Of a stretch of 64,000 nucleotides of DNA, positions 61,811 through 64,000 are shown one piece after another. Origin of the DNA: Ooceraea biroi (Eukaryota > Arthropoda > Insecta > Hymenoptera > Formicidae); the NCBI RefSeq assembly GCF_003672135.1, contig NC_039507.1, forward strand, positions 8,633,624-8,697,623, read 5' to 3'. The position numbers and the translations under genes are program-made. Every line of letters begins with the position of its first letter. The stretch's first letter is position 1. The notes below the pieces were generated by a model. That model had not been told where the DNA came from and made no database searches. It saw nothing but the letters and a program-made list of their open reading frames with translations.

Positions 61811-64000
61811 TACATTTACACATTCATAAAAACTAATAAAAGTGGAAATAATTTGTTCAGGGGTAACATTTCGAAACAAAGTTTTATTTCCCAGTGTATT
61901 AAATATCATTAATAAAAACTCCGTTTGATACGTCTTAATCATCTTTCCGAGATTAAATCACGGCTTATTACTTTGTCGCCGGCTAACAATAGCGCCGGGC
62001 GACGGGTAACAATGAATTCTTAAAACAATTGTACGAAACTTGCAAGAACGAGAGTGAAAGACAGAGAAAGTACGACGAGGATTCATAATTACTACAATGG
62101 TTCTTTCGTGCATTAGTCGCGCTCCAAGTTGTTTACAAGCCCATCTTTTCATCGCCACTTGACAAAGGAGCAGCGAGATTACGGAATCTGCCACGCGAAG
62201 CGGAAGAATCAATGCTAGTCAAGGACAAAAGTGCAGAAATGAAAAGGAAGGCGCAACCCGCGACAAATCCCCGTGAATTGTTAAACCACCTAGCTACCTA
62301 GCTACCCCGCTTCAGGACCGTTCAGTGTCGTATCGCTGGCAGTTTCAATCGCACTTACCGCAGATCGCGATCGTAACTGATATCTAATTGCGGAAGTTCA
62401 TCTCCACCGGCTGCGGGATATTCGTCTCGAGATGAATGATGCCAATCAACCGGGAAATTATTCTTGGATGAGCGGCCGGCGGAATGCACCAGTACAGGCT
62501 CGATCTTAATGCTCCGTGCAAATCCGTGAAGTCGACAGTTGCGCACAGACAATCGTCGATATCGCCACCTCAGAAACTGCTTTACATACAGGAAAGCCTG
62601 CACTTTTCTCTACGAGAATTTCATCAATGGAAGACACGTTTTATACATTAATGCGACACTCCTAGTTTGTAAAATGCAATAAATACGAGAAGCTTTTCTA
62701 GAAATAGGTTATTTTAATATATAGAATCGAGATAAAGGACGCAAGTGAAGCAAAAGCAAATATCGTATTCGTGAATAAATCATCAGGAGTCGGTTGCCGC
62801 GCGATTCCACGTACACGACGACACGATACTCGCTGAAATTTGCATTGCGACCGCACGTCACTTTACGACATGCTATTTCCGTTGCACTTACAGCAACAGT
62901 GGAAAAACGATAAATGAACGAACAAGCGACCGCGCGCGTTGTTCTCGGAGCGCAGCGACAGCCACCGCAATCCATCGTTTCTAATTGAAATGTTATCGAG
63001 CAGACGGGAATTTGGGAACGACGGTGAGGCAACCTTCTCCCAATGATTACGGGAAGACTTACGGTCGTTTACCCGATTCGACCTATGAAGTCGTCCCGGC
63101 GAGAATGCATCGGTGCAGCGCGGCGCGTAGTCCGCCGGCTGTCTGGAGTTGCAGAGACCGTGCATCCTGCAATTTCTCGAGTACACACTTGCGAACACTT
63201 GAGTAATTTAGCGGTACTTTGGCGTGACGGGTTTTCGCTCCGCGGAGCGGATGATCAATCGACGAGCGAGTAAACGCGTGTAAATTCTAGCTCTCCCTTA
63301 TACGCCTATTTCATCCTGCGATTAATTCATCCATGCAAGCACACCGACGCTCGCGGATTGCGATGATTTATATTAATTGATAAAAATCCGAATTGCGAAT
63401 ATCTTGAGAATATCGGGGAATAAACGTATTGTGCGCAGCTGTTTTTATCTTTTTGTGTTTTGTGTTAATTTTAGCCGTTACATCCACTTTGTGACTAACG
63501 CAAACGTTCCGCCAACCAGATCACCAAGTTCTCCGTGTACATGCATGCGTGTGCGCGTAGTACAATTTCTAATACTATGAATTATTAGTTTCATCACATG
63601 TGTGCGCTTTACATGCATATGTGACCCGTTTTCAGCTTGATCCGTTTGTTAACAACAAATTTGCGCAAAGATTTAAAGTACCTTGACGCGGTGCATTTGC
63701 TGTGAGACATACTCTATGGACGTAAGCCTCTTTCCAGTATTTGAGGAATTATAAGAGGTCCGTGGAACAGTACAGTCATCAATTTACTAAGTCCGGACAT
63801 TCGCAAACACTCGAGTAATTTAATGGGATAACCGGCAGAACTTTCAGCTACTTACGAAACGCAAAGTGGATGCTACAATTTCAATGTAAATTATAACATA
63901 CAAATGTGATACTAGCTTCAAAGATTACATGAATTAATTACTATCAAGTTTCTTTACTTTTCATAATTTAATCTATCATAAAATACTGCAATGCAAATAT
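61811..64000. other. Non-coding DNA, nothing firm
   Basis: Moderately CpG-rich at 62880-63300, where frames on both strands overlap (62709-63032 -, 62863-63198 -, 62985-63206 +, 63043-63273 +). No domain, RNA gene or repeat recognised. An exon of a gene continuing beyond the window cannot be excluded. Confidence 0.4.

Noticed and set aside
1..64000. CRISPR arrays, prokaryotic operons or a phage-like system
   Set aside because: No regularly spaced repeats, no dense same-strand genes, and the one cellular gene is spliced and of arthropod type.

Overview
The window looks like nuclear DNA of an insect, most likely a hymenopteran and quite possibly an ant. Reasons: spliced genes with short GT-AG introns, a single-copy Golgi alpha-1,3-fucosyltransferase of the arthropod type, an intact mariner element, Tc1/IS630-like short elements, many dinucleotide microsatellites, and AT-rich DNA alternating with strikingly CpG-rich blocks that have no obvious CpG depletion. 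The species call is inference; no sequence comparison could be run.

Only two protein-coding units are convincing. First, a three-exon alpha-1,3-fucosyltransferase gene on the + strand (coding 5618-7718, 440 residues after splicing). It is intact, with a membrane anchor, the GT10 donor-binding signature and its C-terminal cysteine motif, and has a strong 10-bp hairpin in its presumed 5' leader. Second, a full-length 342-residue mariner transposase on the - strand (23868-24896) inside a complete 1287-bp element with perfect 31-bp terminal repeats and a TA duplication. A third, truncated, coding fragment is the N-terminal DNA-binding module of a transposase left inside a 621-bp element at 49217-49837.

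Mobile DNA, left to right: an unclassified fold-back repeat at 3213-3441; a nest at about 23014-25863, where a 595-bp palindromic element and the mariner sit 73 bp apart inside what may be one end (LTR plus primer-binding site) of a minus-strand LTR retrotransposon; a 504-bp palindrome with a duplicated flank at 35007-35567; a 662-bp TTAA-flanked element at 43678-44339; the 621-bp Tc1/IS630-like element at 49217-49837; and a probable 666-bp TA-flanked AT-rich element at 61145-61810.

Everything else, roughly 55 kb, carries no gene I can support. Many medium open frames in it are read on both strands of CpG-rich or pyrimidine-rich DNA and show no domain or splice pattern. These stretches could be intergenic or belong to very long introns of a gene whose exons lie outside the window. 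I found no tRNA, rRNA, CRISPR or clear novel multi-gene system. The items most worth a second look are the possibly active mariner, the nested transposon cluster, the doubly nested palindrome within the 595-bp element, the inverted duplication at 35 kb, the FucT leader hairpin and several short perfect palindromes in otherwise featureless DNA.
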